In this document: positions 54,939-63,856 of the stretch, one piece after another
Layout: every line of letters starts with the position of its first letter
Numbering within the stretch: position 1 is the first letter of the stretch
Assembly: GCF_017254865.1 (NCBI RefSeq)
Contig: NZ_JAFKCV010000005.1
Span: forward strand, 62,001-126,000
From: Bowmanella dokdonensis
Lineage (GTDB): Bacteria; Pseudomonadota; Gammaproteobacteria; Enterobacterales; Alteromonadaceae
Length of the DNA stretch: 64,000 nt
Direction of reading: 5' to 3'
Notes under the pieces: model-generated
Seen by the model: the letters and a program-made list of their open reading frames with translations, nothing else
What the model was told of the DNA's origin: nothing
The model's database searches: none
Translations under genes and position numbers: made by a program

Positions 54939-55823
54939 TCAGGGCTTAACCGGCCGGCGCAGTTTGCCCACCAGCCCGGTGGTCAGTGCGACGCCGAGCA
55001 GGATCATGCCTCCGCCGACGAACATGGACAGATGGAGGGTTTCATCCAGAAACAACGCCCCCCACAGCACCCCGAACAATGGCACCAGGTAGGCGACGGT
55101 GATGGAATTGCCGACCCCGACTTTTTCGATCAGGTGGAAGTACAGGATGTAAGCGAGGCCGGTACAGGCGACTCCCAGCGCCAGCACCTGCCCCCAGGCG
55201 CTGCTTTGTGGTGTCTGCACAGGCCAGGTGAGCCAGGCCAGTGGCGCCAGCGCCAGGGCTGAATAGATCTGGCTGCCGGTGGCGATGGCCAGTGATGGCG
55301 TGCCGGCCAGCGCAGCCTTGGTATAATTGGCGGCAAAACCGTACAGGCAGGTGGCGCCCAGAGCGGCCAGTATGGGCAACCATTCGACCTGCCCCATGCC
55401 TCCCTCTTTGCCGGCAGTTAACACAAATACCCCGCCAAAGCCCACCAGTAAGCCGAACATCGCCACAGAGGTCAGCTTCTGCTTCAGCCACACAAACGCA
55501 ATGATGGCGGCGAACATGGGTGCGGTGGCATTCAGGATGGAGGTAACACCGGCGGCCAGGGACAAGGTTGTATAGCTGAACAGGCAAAACGGAATGGCGG
55601 TATTGGTCAGGCCAACAATAAGTATGGGCCGCCAGCGACTGAAAATATGCCGTTGCTGGCGGCTGATCAGCAAAATGGGCAGCAGAAACAGAGCAGCCAC
55701 CCCGGTGCGCAGGGCGATCAGGGCAATGGGACCGAACTGGGGCGCCCCTTCGCGCATAAACAAAAAGGACGCCCCCCACAGGGCGGCCAGCAAAATCAAT
55801 TCCAGGGTACTTAGCCATCCCAT
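54939..55823 (-). CDS. EamA/DMT-family permease
   Basis: 294 residues, ten predicted membrane helices in two EamA repeats ('LILLAALWGASFLFMREGAPQFGPIALIALRTGVAALFLLP' first repeat region; 'GQVLALGVACTGLAYILYFHLIEKVGVGNSITVAYLVPLFGVLWGALFLDETL' second). Members export amino acids or metabolites; the substrate is not readable. It starts immediately after the ogt stop codon, so it is probably in the alkylation-repair operon. Confidence 0.9.
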   Translation of the reverse strand: MGWLSTLELILLAALWGASFLFMREGAPQFGPIALIALRTGVAALFLLPILLISRQQRHIFSRWRPILIVGLTNTAIPFCLFSYTTLSLAAGVTSILNATAPMFAAIIAFVWLKQKLTSVAMFGLLVGFGGVFVLTAGKEGGMGQVEWLPILAALGATCLYGFAANYTKAALAGTPSLAIATGSQIYSALALAPLAWLTWPVQTPQSSAWGQVLALGVACTGLAYILYFHLIEKVGVGNSITVAYLVPLFGVLWGALFLDETLHLSMFVGGGMILLGVALTTGLVGKLRRPVKP

Positions 55824-56294
55824 CTAAAGCAGTACCTTTTGTGCCTGTTCCAGTTTAAGCAGAGCGGCCTTGCGGCCCAGTCCGCCGGCGTAGCCGGTCA
55901 GCGTGCCGTTGGCGCCGATTATGCGATGGCAGGGCACCACAATGGCAATGGGATTGCGGCCATTGGCGGCACCCACAGCCCTGACCGCAGCGGGGTGGCC
56001 GATACGCCGGGCGATCTCCTTGTAGCTGGTCGTTTGACCGTAGCCTACCTGTTGCAACGCCTGCCAGACCTTTTGTTGAAACGCGGTGCCCCGTGGGGCC
56101 AGCGGCAGATCGAAGTGTTGGCGCACACCGGCAAAATATTCCACCAGTTGGTTCGTGGCCATTTCAAGCAGGGGAGCATCGCTCTGCGGGCCCTGGGGGT
56201 GCTCGACAAATTTGATGGCGCAGATGCCCGCTTCGTCGGCTTGTATCTCAAGCAGACCTTGCGGGGTCTGAAGGCAGCGACTGAGTCGGTTCAT
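55824..56294 (-). CDS. ogt: Methylated-DNA--[protein]-cysteine S-methyltransferase
   Basis: 156 residues. Suicide repair of O6-methylguanine. 'FQQKVWQALQQVGYGQTTSYKEIARRIGHPAAVRAVGAANGRNPIAIVVPCHRIIGANGTLTGYAGG' is the catalytic region, with acceptor Cys122 in PCHRI. The ATG at 56292-56294 is preferred over a TTG at 56306 because it overlaps the upstream gene's stop as ATGA. It is translationally coupled to the AdaA-AlkA fusion gene, an alkylation-repair operon. Confidence 0.95.
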   Translation of the reverse strand: MNRLSRCLQTPQGLLEIQADEAGICAIKFVEHPQGPQSDAPLLEMATNQLVEYFAGVRQHFDLPLAPRGTAFQQKVWQALQQVGYGQTTSYKEIARRIGHPAAVRAVGAANGRNPIAIVVPCHRIIGANGTLTGYAGGLGRKAALLKLEQAQKVLL

Positions 56295-57640
56295 GTCAGG
56301 CTCCAAAGTTGCAGGGTCAGGTAGCTGCGCCAGGGCGTTACCTGCTGTGAGTCTATATTAAGGCCTGCCAGGCGTTTTTTAATCACCAAATCGCTGTCCA
56401 GCCAGATATCCGGGTTGGAATATCCCCGCATCCGCATGTAATTGACTGTCCAGGGGCCGATCCCCTTGAGTTGCAGCAACTCGTCCGGCTGAAGCGGCTC
56501 CCCCTGTTCATGCCAGTAGCTGGCGAAGCGCTGCAGGGTCTGCCGCCTCGCGTCAGGCATACGCAGAAAACCCAGGTCTGCCTGGCTGATGGCTTCTGCT
56601 GTGGGAAAATACCGGCCCCGGGGACAATCCCCCCCTAACTGATCCACCAGCAGCGACACCTGTCCTATGGCGGCCTTGACTGACACCTGCTGACCGAGAA
56701 TAGCCCGGCAACCTGCCTCGAACGGGTCCCAGACGCCGGGTAGCCTGAGTCCCGGCGTGATCTGTGAGTCGGCCAACCCGGCCAGTTTCAGCCGCTCACC
56801 AATCAATTGTATGTCGGCATCAAGGTCCAGCACCCTGCGTATCTCGTTGACCAGGGCCTTGAGGGATTCAAGCCTGTCCAGTTCCAGCTCAATGGCGAAG
56901 CCGTTGTCACCGGCCAGGTAGGTCGCCTTGAAGTATCCGCAGGCACCGCCAATTCTGAAGGTTCTGGCGTAACTGTCCCCGGTGACCCATTCCATGCCCG
57001 GAATCGCCCTTGTGGCGAGAAAATCGCGAATGCCGGGCCAGTCATAGGGTGGCCTGAATTGCAGCATCAACTGCATGAAACGGCCCGTCTGTTTTCTGCC
57101 CCGTACCTGGGCCGGAGTCAGCGACATATGCTGGCGGAAATTGTCCTGCAGGCGCCTGGCCGACTGAAAGCCCGCGGCCTGGGCCACCTGTTCCACAGTC
57201 AGGCCGGTATCATGCAGCAGTTGTTTGGCAAACAACAAACGCTGAAACAATTGATAGCGCTTTGGCGCCATGCCGATCCGCTGCTGGAACAGTTTGCGCA
57301 GGTAACGGTCTGTCACCCCAAGCCTGACGGCTATTTCAGCCAGGTTCAGTTCTGTATTGTGCGCCAGCAGTTTGAGCGCCCGTTCCACCGTGGTGTCCAC
57401 ACCTTTCCAGGCCCAGGAACGGGGCGAACTGTCCGGCCGGCAACGCAGACAGGGACGGTAGCCCGCCTCCATGGCACGTTCCGCAAGTTGATAATATTCC
57501 ACATTTTCCTCCTTTGGGGAGGCCACGGGACAGATGGGTCGGCAGAAGATGCCGGTGGTCCTGACCGCAATGAAAAAGGTGCCGTCGAAACGCCGGTCTC
57601 TGGATAATCTGGCCTGTTGGTAGAAACTGCTGGGCTGCAT
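56291..57640 (-). CDS. AdaA-AlkA fusion: methyl-phosphotriester sensor/AraC regulator joined to 3-methyladenine DNA glycosylase
   Basis: 449 residues. An Ada-type zinc domain has Cys33, Cys37, Cys64 and Cys67 in 'GIFCRPICPVASP' and 'RPCLRCRPD'; Cys33 is the methyl acceptor by analogy with E. coli Ada Cys38. An AraC HTH (about 85-185) follows, then an AlkA glycosylase: 'DPFEAGCRAILGQQVSVKAA', the helix-hairpin-helix 'LQLKGIGPWTVNYMRMRGY', and catalytic Asp417 in 'IWLDSDLVIKK'. It both activates the adaptive response and removes alkylated bases. The Ogt gene overlaps its stop. Confidence 0.94.
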   Translation of the reverse strand: MQPSSFYQQARLSRDRRFDGTFFIAVRTTGIFCRPICPVASPKEENVEYYQLAERAMEAGYRPCLRCRPDSSPRSWAWKGVDTTVERALKLLAHNTELNLAEIAVRLGVTDRYLRKLFQQRIGMAPKRYQLFQRLLFAKQLLHDTGLTVEQVAQAAGFQSARRLQDNFRQHMSLTPAQVRGRKQTGRFMQLMLQFRPPYDWPGIRDFLATRAIPGMEWVTGDSYARTFRIGGACGYFKATYLAGDNGFAIELELDRLESLKALVNEIRRVLDLDADIQLIGERLKLAGLADSQITPGLRLPGVWDPFEAGCRAILGQQVSVKAAIGQVSLLVDQLGGDCPRGRYFPTAEAISQADLGFLRMPDARRQTLQRFASYWHEQGEPLQPDELLQLKGIGPWTVNYMRMRGYSNPDIWLDSDLVIKKRLAGLNIDSQQVTPWRSYLTLQLWSLT

Positions 57641-57865
57641 GGTGAATGCTCTTTGGTCAATCTGCGTGAATAGTAACGCCGGGCCGGTAAAAAAGTGCGA
57701 CGAAAACGGAACTTAATATTTGTAGTCCTGCCTCAATGAGGCTTGTCGGGCTCATGAAAAACCTGACTGAAGTGTTAGAATGCCGGCATAACGTCGGACA
57801 GGCCAACGAAGAGCTCCCTGTGGGTAGAGCCGCGTTTGGCACAGACAAGAGATCATATAATCATA

Positions 57866-59002
57866 ATGATACGCTTCTGGTTTGCAGCATGTTTAAGCTG
57901 CTTTGTCGTCTCCAACGGCCTGGCCCAGGATAACTGGCTTGGCCAGTTCGCTGAACAGGTGGAGCAGGCGGCGGAACAACGAAATATTCCGGGTTATGCC
58001 TTTGTAGTGATCCAGGCGGGGCAGCCGGACCAGGTTTTTACCTATGGAAAAACCAGTTCCGACGGTGAGCCGGTTAATCAGGACACTCTGTTCCGCCTGG
58101 CATCAGTGTCCAAGACCTTTACCTCAGTGCTGACCGCCAAGCTCGTGGAGCAGGGCAAACTGGACTGGAGTCTGCCCCTGTCCCGCATGGCGCCGGACTA
58201 CCCTTTCGAGCCTGAACTGGCTAACAGTCTGACCCTGGGGCATATTCTCAGTCAATCCAGCGGCTATATGCCCAATGCCTACGACAATCTGATCGAAGCC
58301 GATTATCCGGTCAAACGGGTGCTTAACGAGCTGGCCGGACTCAAACCAATCTGTAAGCCGGGAGACTGTTATACCTACCAGAACGCCTTGTTCGGGGTGG
58401 TGTCAGAGAACCTGAATACCAACCTCAAGCAGAATTATGCGGAGCTGTTACATCAGCACCTGCTCTCCCCGCTGGGCATGAACCGGGCGTCGGTGGGACG
58501 TCAGGCTCTGATCCAGGACAGTAACTGGGCCAAACCCCATGTATTGATCGCCAAGGGCCGGTGGCACCAGGTGCCGGTCAGCGAAGACTACTATCGCTTT
58601 GCACCAGCCGCCGGCATCAATGCCAGTATCCGCGATATGAGCCAGTGGCTGAAACTGATGCTGGGCCAGTATCCGCACCTGTTGTCCGGCCATGCCATCC
58701 AGCAATTGCTTACACCGAAGATCCGCACCAGTCGCGAACTGTATCGCCGCCACTGGCGGGAACATCTTAAGGACGCTCATTACGGCCTGGGTTGGCGACT
58801 GTATGATTTTGATGACGAACAACTCGTCCATCACAGCGGCTGGGTCAAGGGTTACCGGGCCGATGTGGGCTTTTCACCCAAATACCAGACCGGCATGGTC
58901 TTTCTGATGAATGCCGAAGCCAACCTGATGAACGAAATCACTGTCAACTTCTGGGCACGCTTCTTCGAACAGATGAAAAGCAGGGCGCAATCGGCGCCCT
59001 GA
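57866..59002 (+). CDS. Exported class C beta-lactamase-like serine hydrolase
   Basis: 378 residues from the ATG at 57866, with signal peptide 'MIRFWFAACLSCFVVSNGLA'. Motif 1 is Ser80-Val-Ser-Lys83 in 'RLASVSKTFTSVLTAKLVEQG', motif 2 Tyr171-Gln-Asn173 ('YTYQNALFGVV'), and motif 3 His-Ser-Gly in 'VHHSGWVKGYRADVGF' in place of KTG. The intact YxN suggests a hydrolytic penicillin-binding-like enzyme or esterase; the HSG motif argues against a classical AmpC. The start at 57836 (TTG) is rejected because it would precede the signal peptide. Confidence 0.85.
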   Translation: MIRFWFAACLSCFVVSNGLAQDNWLGQFAEQVEQAAEQRNIPGYAFVVIQAGQPDQVFTYGKTSSDGEPVNQDTLFRLASVSKTFTSVLTAKLVEQGKLDWSLPLSRMAPDYPFEPELANSLTLGHILSQSSGYMPNAYDNLIEADYPVKRVLNELAGLKPICKPGDCYTYQNALFGVVSENLNTNLKQNYAELLHQHLLSPLGMNRASVGRQALIQDSNWAKPHVLIAKGRWHQVPVSEDYYRFAPAAGINASIRDMSQWLKLMLGQYPHLLSGHAIQQLLTPKIRTSRELYRRHWREHLKDAHYGLGWRLYDFDDEQLVHHSGWVKGYRADVGFSPKYQTGMVFLMNAEANLMNEITVNFWARFFEQMKSRAQSAP

Positions 59003-59062
59003 TTAAGATTGGGCAGGTTTTGGGGGCCGCTTAAGCGGCAGTCTGGGCGGCGAAAGCCGCCC
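58982..59062. terminator. Cluster of three hairpins between convergent genes
   Basis: AGGGCGC/GCGCCCT (58982-59000, overlapping the end of the upstream coding region), the perfect palindrome GCCGCTTAAGCGGC (59026-59039), and GGGCGGC-GAAA-GCCGCCC (59045-59062, a GNRA-type tetraloop) stack in the 67-base gap between the serine hydrolase and speA. They probably terminate or protect both transcripts; the last resembles dispersed REP-type units. Confidence 0.6.
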
Positions 59063-59069
59063 TACTACC

Positions 59070-60983
59070 TTAACGGGTCTTCAGATAGGTATAACCATGC
59101 AGGCAGTCCTCGTAGAAGTCTGTCCATTTGACGCCTTCACGGGGCTTGATGCTGCCGGCCGCCACATGCTTGTCGATGATGCGTTTCACATCCTGGGCCA
59201 TGGCCGAGGGATTGTATTGCATAATGGACAGCACATTGCTCACCGAGGAGCCGGTGACCACTTCCTCGATGTAAAAGTCTTCCGGGTCGTCGTCGTCGCT
59301 GAAGATATGTACTTCATTGAGGCGGCCGAACAGATTGTGCATGTCGCCCATAACGTCCTGATAGGCGCCGGTCAGAAACAGCCCGATAAAGTAATCTTCG
59401 CCCGCCTTGATAGGGTGCATGGGCAGTACATCCTGCACACCGTGCTCACCGACAAACTGATCGATCTTGCCGTCGCTGTCACAGGTAATGTCCACCAGTG
59501 AGCATTTGACGCTGGGCTTTTCGTTCATGCGGGTGATAGGCACGACAGGCAGTACCTGGTCTATGGCCCAGGTATCGGCCGCCGACTGGAACACCGAGAA
59601 GTTGCACAGGTACTGGGAGGACAGATGGTACTCCAGTTCCTGCAGTTCTTCGGGTACGAACTCGGCCTCTTTGAGCTTCTGGTGCAGGCGGCTCATGATC
59701 TGCCAGTACAGGGTTTCAATCTTGGCCAGTTCCTGCAGGGACACCACCCGCAACTTGAACGCGTCCATCGCCTGTTCCTTCCACTGGGAGGCATCGTTGA
59801 AGATTTCCTGCATATTGTCGGAGGTTTCCAGCGTTTCGAACAAGTCACGCATATTGCTGACCATCACGTGTTCGTCTTCGGCGGCGGCGGTATCGAACTT
59901 GATCTGGCTGTTCTTGATTTCGCCGACGATCTGGGTGATGACACAACTGTGATGCGCTGTGATCGCCCGGCCACTCTCTGTCACCAGATTGGGATGGGGC
60001 ACCTCTTCCAGATCGCAGACTTCTTTCATGCCGTATACCACATCGGCCACATATTCCTTCATGTTGTAGTTGCGCGACGACTCACTGGTGGACTGGGTGC
60101 CGTCATAATCGATGCCCAGTCCGCCGCCCACGTCCACGTACCTCAGGTCCACGCCCATCTTGCGCAGCTCGGCGTAAATACGCGCCCCCTCGGCCACCGC
60201 GTCCTTGACCGAGCGGATGTCAGTCAGCTGTGAGCCAATATGGAAATGCAGCAGTTGCAGGGTATGGGCCAGCCCCTGTTCTTCCAGGTAACGGGCGGCA
60301 TTGATAATCTCAGCAATGGTCAGGCCGAACTTGGCCCGATCGCCGCCCGAGCTTTCCCACTTGCCACGGCCCTTGACCGTCATCTTGGAACGCAGGCCGA
60401 TAATGGGATCGATATCCAGTTCCTTGGCGATACGCACCAGGGATAGCAGTTCGGAATATTTCTCCACCACCACGATAATCTTGCGGCCCAGCTTGCGGCC
60501 CAGCAATGCCAGGCGCATGAATTCCTCGTCCTTGTAACCGTTCAGGATGGTCAGGGCTTCATCCGAGGTCTGGAACGCCAGTACGGTCAGCAGCTCGGCT
60601 TTGGAACCGGCCTCCAGTCCGTAGTCGAACTGACGACCCGCGTCGACGATTTCCTCCACCACTTCACGCATCTGGTTAACCTTGACGGGGTATACGCCCA
60701 GATAGCGGCCCTGGTAATCGGCTTCTTCGATAGTGCTGCGGAATGTGGTGTTCAGCTCCGCCACCTGTGAACGAAGAATGTCGTGAAAGCGAACCACCAC
60801 AGGAAACTGGATGCCTTCCTCTTTCATCTCTTCAATGACGCTGTGAAAATCTATCCTGACTTCCGGATTGCCCGGTACCGGCGTGATATGCAGATTGCCG
60901 TTGTCACCGATCTCAAAATACCCGCCGCCCCAGCGTTTTACCCGATAGAGGCGCTCTGCATCATCAATTGTCCAATCTGCCAA
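59070..60983 (-). CDS. speA: Biosynthetic arginine decarboxylase
   Basis: 637 residues, PLP enzyme making agmatine from arginine for putrescine synthesis. Alanine-racemase-like barrel: 'GVYPVKVNQMREVVEEIVDAG' carries the PLP lysine, 'HFHIGSQLTDIRSVKDAVAEGARIYAELRKMGVDLRYVDVGGGLGIDYDGTQS' is the phosphate/PLP-binding region, and the C-terminal 'LPMHPIKAGEDYFIGLFLTGAYQDVMGDMHNLFG' block holds the active-site Cys/Asp region of the family. Full length and intact. Convergent with the upstream serine hydrolase; the 514-base region before its start contains no gene. Confidence 0.97.
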   Translation of the reverse strand: MADWTIDDAERLYRVKRWGGGYFEIGDNGNLHITPVPGNPEVRIDFHSVIEEMKEEGIQFPVVVRFHDILRSQVAELNTTFRSTIEEADYQGRYLGVYPVKVNQMREVVEEIVDAGRQFDYGLEAGSKAELLTVLAFQTSDEALTILNGYKDEEFMRLALLGRKLGRKIIVVVEKYSELLSLVRIAKELDIDPIIGLRSKMTVKGRGKWESSGGDRAKFGLTIAEIINAARYLEEQGLAHTLQLLHFHIGSQLTDIRSVKDAVAEGARIYAELRKMGVDLRYVDVGGGLGIDYDGTQSTSESSRNYNMKEYVADVVYGMKEVCDLEEVPHPNLVTESGRAITAHHSCVITQIVGEIKNSQIKFDTAAAEDEHVMVSNMRDLFETLETSDNMQEIFNDASQWKEQAMDAFKLRVVSLQELAKIETLYWQIMSRLHQKLKEAEFVPEELQELEYHLSSQYLCNFSVFQSAADTWAIDQVLPVVPITRMNEKPSVKCSLVDITCDSDGKIDQFVGEHGVQDVLPMHPIKAGEDYFIGLFLTGAYQDVMGDMHNLFGRLNEVHIFSDDDDPEDFYIEEVVTGSSVSNVLSIMQYNPSAMAQDVKRIIDKHVAAGSIKPREGVKWTDFYEDCLHGYTYLKTR

Positions 60984-61497
60984 GGTCTATTCTCCCTTTG
61001 GTCGATAAGCAAGACGGCCAGGTTAACTGGCCGGCTTGTATTAAAAACTTAGGTGGATTGAGGCTGCGGCCCAATCCGTGCGAGCGCGACATTGCCATGT
61101 CGCCAGTTGTCAGACGCAGGAACTATTCGCCAGTCCATGCTTGTCTTTGTTAATCAACAACTTCAAGCATAGCATCTGAGGAAAAGGCTTTAACGCTTAG
61201 AACTGTGCATAGTATAAATAACTCCCCAACCAATACCCCAGCGTTTTTCCATGGATGCCGGTAAAAAAACCCTGACTGGCATATGCAGTCCTGCACCGGA
61301 ACAGAACGTCTTCCCGAAGCTCCCGGATAAACCAGTTTCAAGGGTGATAAAACCTCCCTTGCAGACTGGGTTTATCGGACCACCCTATGGGTCGGTCGTC
61401 AGGCAGGACAACGCTGTCAAAATAGCCGGTGGGAAGCGTTGCATTTTAGATTGGCGATGCCATCATAACAGACCAAACTGACCCATAGAGAAGGCCT
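60984..61497. other. Intergenic region between divergent speA and lptM (514 bp)
   Basis: No supported gene. An open frame at 61251-61481 has no family features. The stretch around 61,200-61,230 is AT-rich (TAGTATAAATAACTCC) and could hold a promoter. The frataxin gene cyaY, which is divergent from this operon in E. coli, is not here. Confidence 0.5.
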
Positions 61498-61659
61498 GTG
61501 AAACCTGTAAAACTGACCGCCGCATTGTTGTTGCTGTTTCTGGCCGGCTGCGGCCAGAAAGGTCCCCTGAACCTTCCGGAGCAGCCCTCCACCAATCAGA
61601 CCAAATCAGGGCAGCCTGCAGAGGCTGAACAGCCACTCAAACCACAAGAGCAGAACTAG
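61498..61659 (+). CDS. lptM: LPS translocon maturation chaperone LptM-like lipoprotein
   Basis: 53 residues with GTG start. 'LLLLFLAGCGQKGPLNLP' is a lipobox followed directly by the family signature CGQKGPL (YifL/LptM). A Gln/Pro/Glu-rich tail follows. LptM assists disulfide formation in the LptD-LptE outer-membrane translocon. Its TAG stop is followed immediately by the lysA ATG. The order lptM-lysA-dapF-DUF484 is conserved in marine gammaproteobacteria. Confidence 0.93.
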   Translation: MKPVKLTAALLLLFLAGCGQKGPLNLPEQPSTNQTKSGQPAEAEQPLKPQEQN

Positions 61660-62910
61660 ATGGATTTCTTTCAGTATAAGCATCAGCAGCTATTTGCTGA
61701 GCAGGTCGCCGTCAGCGACATCGCCCGGCAGTATGGTACCCCTTGCTATGTGTATTCCCGTTCCACTATCGAACGACACTGGCACGCCTTCGACCAGGCA
61801 GTGGGCAGCCACCCACATCTGATCTGCTATGCGGTGAAGGCCAATTCCAATATCGGTGTGCTCAGCGTACTGGCCAAACTGGGCTCGGGTTTCGATATTG
61901 TCTCCGGCGGCGAACTGGCCAGGGTGCTCGAAGCAGGCGGCGATCCGGGAAAGGTGGTATTTTCCGGTGTGGGCAAGACAGAAGGGGAAATCGCCTTTGC
62001 CCTGGAGCAGGGCATCAAGTGTTTCAATGTGGAGTCTCCCTCAGAATTGCATCGCATCAATAAAGTGGCTGGTGAACTGGGCAGACAGGCACCGGTTTCC
62101 CTGCGGGTCAATCCTGATGTGGATGCCAAGACCCATCCGTATATTTCCACTGGTCTGAAAGCCAACAAATTCGGTATCGAGCGTGAGCAGGCCATCGCCG
62201 TGTATCGCCAGGCAGCCGCCATGCCGAACCTTAAGATAGTCGGAATGGACTGCCATATAGGCAGCCAGCTCACCCAGACCGAGCCCTTTGTGGACGCCCT
62301 GGACAGGCTGCTGGAACTGGTGGACGAATTGTCCGGTCTCGGCATAGAAATCGAGCATCTGGATGTGGGCGGCGGTCTTGGCGTCACCTACAAGAATGAG
62401 ACCCCGCCCGACCCCGATACTTACGTGCAGGCCATTGTCCAGCGTATGCAGGACAGGCCAAACCTGCCACTGATCTTTGAGCCGGGGCGCGCCATCATGG
62501 CCAACGCCGGCATTCTGGTCAGCAAGGTGGAATTTCTCAAGCAGGGCGCCGAGAAGAACTTTGCCCTGGTGGATGCGGCCATGAACGATCTGATCCGCCC
62601 TGCCCTGTACTCAGCCTGGATGGATATCGTCGAGGTGGATCGGTCCCTGGTCCGTGACAGGCATGAATACGATGTGGTGGGACCGGTCTGTGAGACGGGT
62701 GATTTTCTCGGTAAGGACCGCGAACTGGCGATTGCCGAAGGGGATCTGATCGCCGTGCGCAGCGCCGGCGCCTACGGTTTTACCATGGCCTCCAACTACA
62801 ACAGCCGCTGTCGTCCGGCCGAGATCCTGGTGGACGGTGACAAACTCCATCTGGTTCGTGAACGAGAAAAACTCAAGGATCTGTGGAAAGGGGAGCATAA
62901 AGTTCCGTAA
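61660..62910 (+). CDS. lysA: Diaminopimelate decarboxylase
   Basis: 416 residues. Last step of lysine synthesis: meso-diaminopimelate to lysine with loss of CO2. PLP lysine in 'CYAVKANSNIGVLSVLAKLGSGFDIVSGGEL', substrate-binding 'FNVESPSELHRI', 'HIGSQLTQTEPFVDALDRL', 'LDVGGGLGVTY', 'EPGRAIMANAGILVSKVEF', and 'CETGDFLGKDREL' with the catalytic Cys from the partner subunit. All blocks are intact. No lysine riboswitch is recognised upstream. Confidence 0.98.
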   Translation: MDFFQYKHQQLFAEQVAVSDIARQYGTPCYVYSRSTIERHWHAFDQAVGSHPHLICYAVKANSNIGVLSVLAKLGSGFDIVSGGELARVLEAGGDPGKVVFSGVGKTEGEIAFALEQGIKCFNVESPSELHRINKVAGELGRQAPVSLRVNPDVDAKTHPYISTGLKANKFGIEREQAIAVYRQAAAMPNLKIVGMDCHIGSQLTQTEPFVDALDRLLELVDELSGLGIEIEHLDVGGGLGVTYKNETPPDPDTYVQAIVQRMQDRPNLPLIFEPGRAIMANAGILVSKVEFLKQGAEKNFALVDAAMNDLIRPALYSAWMDIVEVDRSLVRDRHEYDVVGPVCETGDFLGKDRELAIAEGDLIAVRSAGAYGFTMASNYNSRCRPAEILVDGDKLHLVREREKLKDLWKGEHKVP

Positions 62911-63025
62911 ACTGGCGGCAGTCAGTCATCAGCTTTTTGTGGCGCATTGCATTTGTGCGCCGAATAACGGATTTTATAGTCTCTGATTGTTGCTGACAGC
63001 CGATTACTCTTAACAAGTGGTACCG

Positions 63026-63856
63026 ATGCAAATCCAATTTTCAAAGATGCATGGTCTGGGGAACGATTTTCTGGTGATCGATAATGTGACCCAGAATGTG
63101 TTCTTCACCAAGGAAAAGATCCAGCAACTGGCGGATCGCAACTATGGCATCGGTTTCGACCAGTTGTTGATGGTGGAGCCTCCCTATGATCCCGAGCAGG
63201 ATTTTCACTACCGCATTTTCAATGCCGACGGGACGGAAGTGTCTCAATGTGGTAACGGGGCCCGCTGTTTTGCCCGCTTCGTACGCCTCAAGGGGCTGAT
63301 TAACCGAAACAAAATCGTGGTGGGCACCCGCTCGGGACGTATGGTGCTGTACCTGGAAAAAGATGGTCAGGTCACGGTCAATATGGGCAAGCCGCAGTTC
63401 GAACCCGCCCAGGTGCCACTCAAGGCCAATAAGGAAGAAGCCACCTACATTATCCGAGCAGAAGAACATACGGTATTTTGCGGCGCGGTCTCTCTCGGCA
63501 ATCCCCATTGCGTGATGGAAGTGGAAGATATTCAGGCCGCACCGGTTGAAATACTGGGTCCATTACTGGTAAAACATGACAGGTTCCCCGAAGGAGCCAA
63601 TATAGGTTTCATGCAAATCCTGTCCCCCTCCCATATCAAACTCCGGGTCTATGAGCGCGGTAGTGGCGAGACACTGGCCTGTGGCAGCGGCGCCTGTGCG
63701 GCAGTGGTGATAGGCCAGACCTGGGGTAAACTGGACACGGATGTAAGAGTGGATCTGCCCGGCGGCACCCTGAATGTTCGCTGGCAGGGAAGAGACAGGG
63801 TGGTCAAGATGACCGGTCCCGCCGAACATGTATTTGATGGATTCATCAGTTTATGA
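63026..63856 (+). CDS. dapF: Diaminopimelate epimerase
   Basis: 276 residues. Converts LL- to meso-diaminopimelate for lysine and peptidoglycan. The start '[19 protein letters not shown]' is canonical, so the ATG at 63026 is chosen over the GTG at 63017. Catalytic Cys pair: '[20 protein letters not shown]' and '[19 protein letters not shown]'. The stop overlaps the DUF484 start (ATGA, 63853-63856). Confidence 0.97.
   Translation: MQIQFSKMHGLGNDFLVIDNVTQNVFFTKEKIQQLADRNYGIGFDQLLMVEPPYDPEQDFHYRIFNADGTEVSQCGNGARCFARFVRLKGLINRNKIVVGTRSGRMVLYLEKDGQVTVNMGKPQFEPAQVPLKANKEEATYIIRAEEHTVFCGAVSLGNPHCVMEVEDIQAAPVEILGPLLVKHDRFPEGANIGFMQILSPSHIKLRVYERGSGETLACGSGACAAVVIGQTWGKLDTDVRVDLPGGTLNVRWQGRDRVVKMTGPAEHVFDGFISL

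Noticed and set aside
61251-61481. 76-codon open frame upstream of lptM, possible cyaY
   Set aside because: It does not resemble frataxin, lies on the wrong strand for the usual arrangement, and has no start signal.
61498-61660. Lysine riboswitch before lysA
   Set aside because: lysA follows directly after the lptM stop codon, leaving no leader, and no L-box core is visible upstream of lptM.
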